Origin: Austwickia sp039812465
Lineage (GTDB): Bacteria; Actinomycetota; Actinomycetes; Actinomycetales; Dermatophilaceae
Length of the DNA: 13,165 nt
Assembly: GCA_039812465.1 (NCBI GenBank)
Contig: JBDIAS010000088.1
Location: 1 to 13,165 of the forward strand
Direction: 5' to 3'
Positions 12,998 to 13,165 of this stretch are shown here, in pieces. A model generated the notes under the pieces. It was not told the origin of the DNA, did not search any database, and saw only the letters and a list, made by a program, of their open reading frames with translations. Positions within the stretch are counted from its first letter, which is position 1. Every line of letters begins with the position of its first letter. Position numbers and translations under genes: made by a program.

Positions 12998-13165
12998 TCC
13001 GCCGAAAAGGCCAGCGCGGACACCGGCGTCGAGGCGGTCTGGTCGCGTCGGTCGGAACCTGTGACGTGTGACATCGCGTAGACCCATCATGGACGTGGCT
13101 CAGCCTCGACGCGATCCTGGTCGTGCGGATCGGGCCGTCTGAGCCAGCCCGGGGCAGGCGAACGG
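12998..13165. other. 3' flank with a decayed fragment
   Basis: No gene is supported after the stop at 12997. The only recognisable sequence is the TetR-1-like relic at 13101-13142, preceded by a short GTGAC-GT-GTGAC direct repeat near 13060. Confidence 0.5.
13101..13142 (+). pseudogene. Relic of a TetR gene 3' end (paralogous to TetR-1)
   Basis: The first 20 bases are identical to 9671-9690 in the TetR-1 gene, and the next 22 match 9691-9713 with two substitutions, one missing base and a few changes before the TGA. In frame it reads SLDAILVVRIGP against SLDAILDMRIGP in TetR-1. Weak similarity (CGGGGC) continues past the stop. No TetR sequence precedes it, so it is a detached fragment rather than a gene end. 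Confidence 0.75.

Overview
High-GC DNA with strongly G/C-biased third codon positions, leaderless-looking starts and GTG starts points to an actinobacterium (Actinomycetota, perhaps a Micrococcales-type lineage; the rank below phylum is a guess). The window is chromosomal in character: no transposase, integrase, phage gene, CRISPR array or RNA gene was recognised.

Region 1 (1-5367) is the end of a kdp potassium-uptake operon on the + strand: kdpB (5' end cut by the window), kdpC and kdpD, spaced 1 and 10 nt apart. The response-regulator gene kdpE starts with an ATGA overlap on the kdpD stop but falls apart after about 15 codons. Pieces that look like the next part of a KdpE receiver domain appear in the other two frames up to about 5240, followed by a 3 x 26-bp perfect tandem repeat. 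The sensor kinase therefore has no intact cognate regulator here.

Region 2 (5368-8340) holds a + strand VOC (glyoxalase-fold) gene converging on a probable minus-strand operon, doxX-like -> transaldolase -> hemerythrin-domain protein. doxX and tal overlap by 8 nt, and a perfect 18-bp palindrome lies just upstream of doxX. Small perfect tandem duplications (19 bp at the tal 3' end, 13 bp upstream of doxX) mark recent slippage or duplication.

Region 3 (8341-11065) is two back-to-back divergent modules, each an enzyme gene on the minus strand facing its own TetR-family regulator on the plus strand: a flavodoxin-fold NAD(P)H oxidoreductase with TetR-1, and a SnoaL-like protein with TetR-2. Each divergent gap carries a palindromic candidate operator; the second is a striking 26-bp near-perfect palindrome that overlaps the TetR-2 start codon. 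The two modules converge on a 39-nt hairpin. Together with the DoxX and VOC proteins this resembles a quinone/electrophile-stress neighbourhood, which is an inference from families.

Region 4 (11066-13165) has a second DoxX-like membrane protein (minus strand). It is divergent from a 308-residue protein with an N-terminal winged-helix-like region and a nucleotidyltransferase-like core, apparently preceded by a 12-codon leaderless leader ORF whose stop overlaps its GTG start. The last 65 bases contain a decayed copy of the 3' end of the TetR-1 gene.

The most unusual items are the collapsed kdpE with its iterated repeat, the nucleotidyltransferase-like gene with its leader, the 26-bp operator with symmetric -10-like elements, and the displaced TetR relic. 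No complete, clearly new multi-gene system could be demonstrated.
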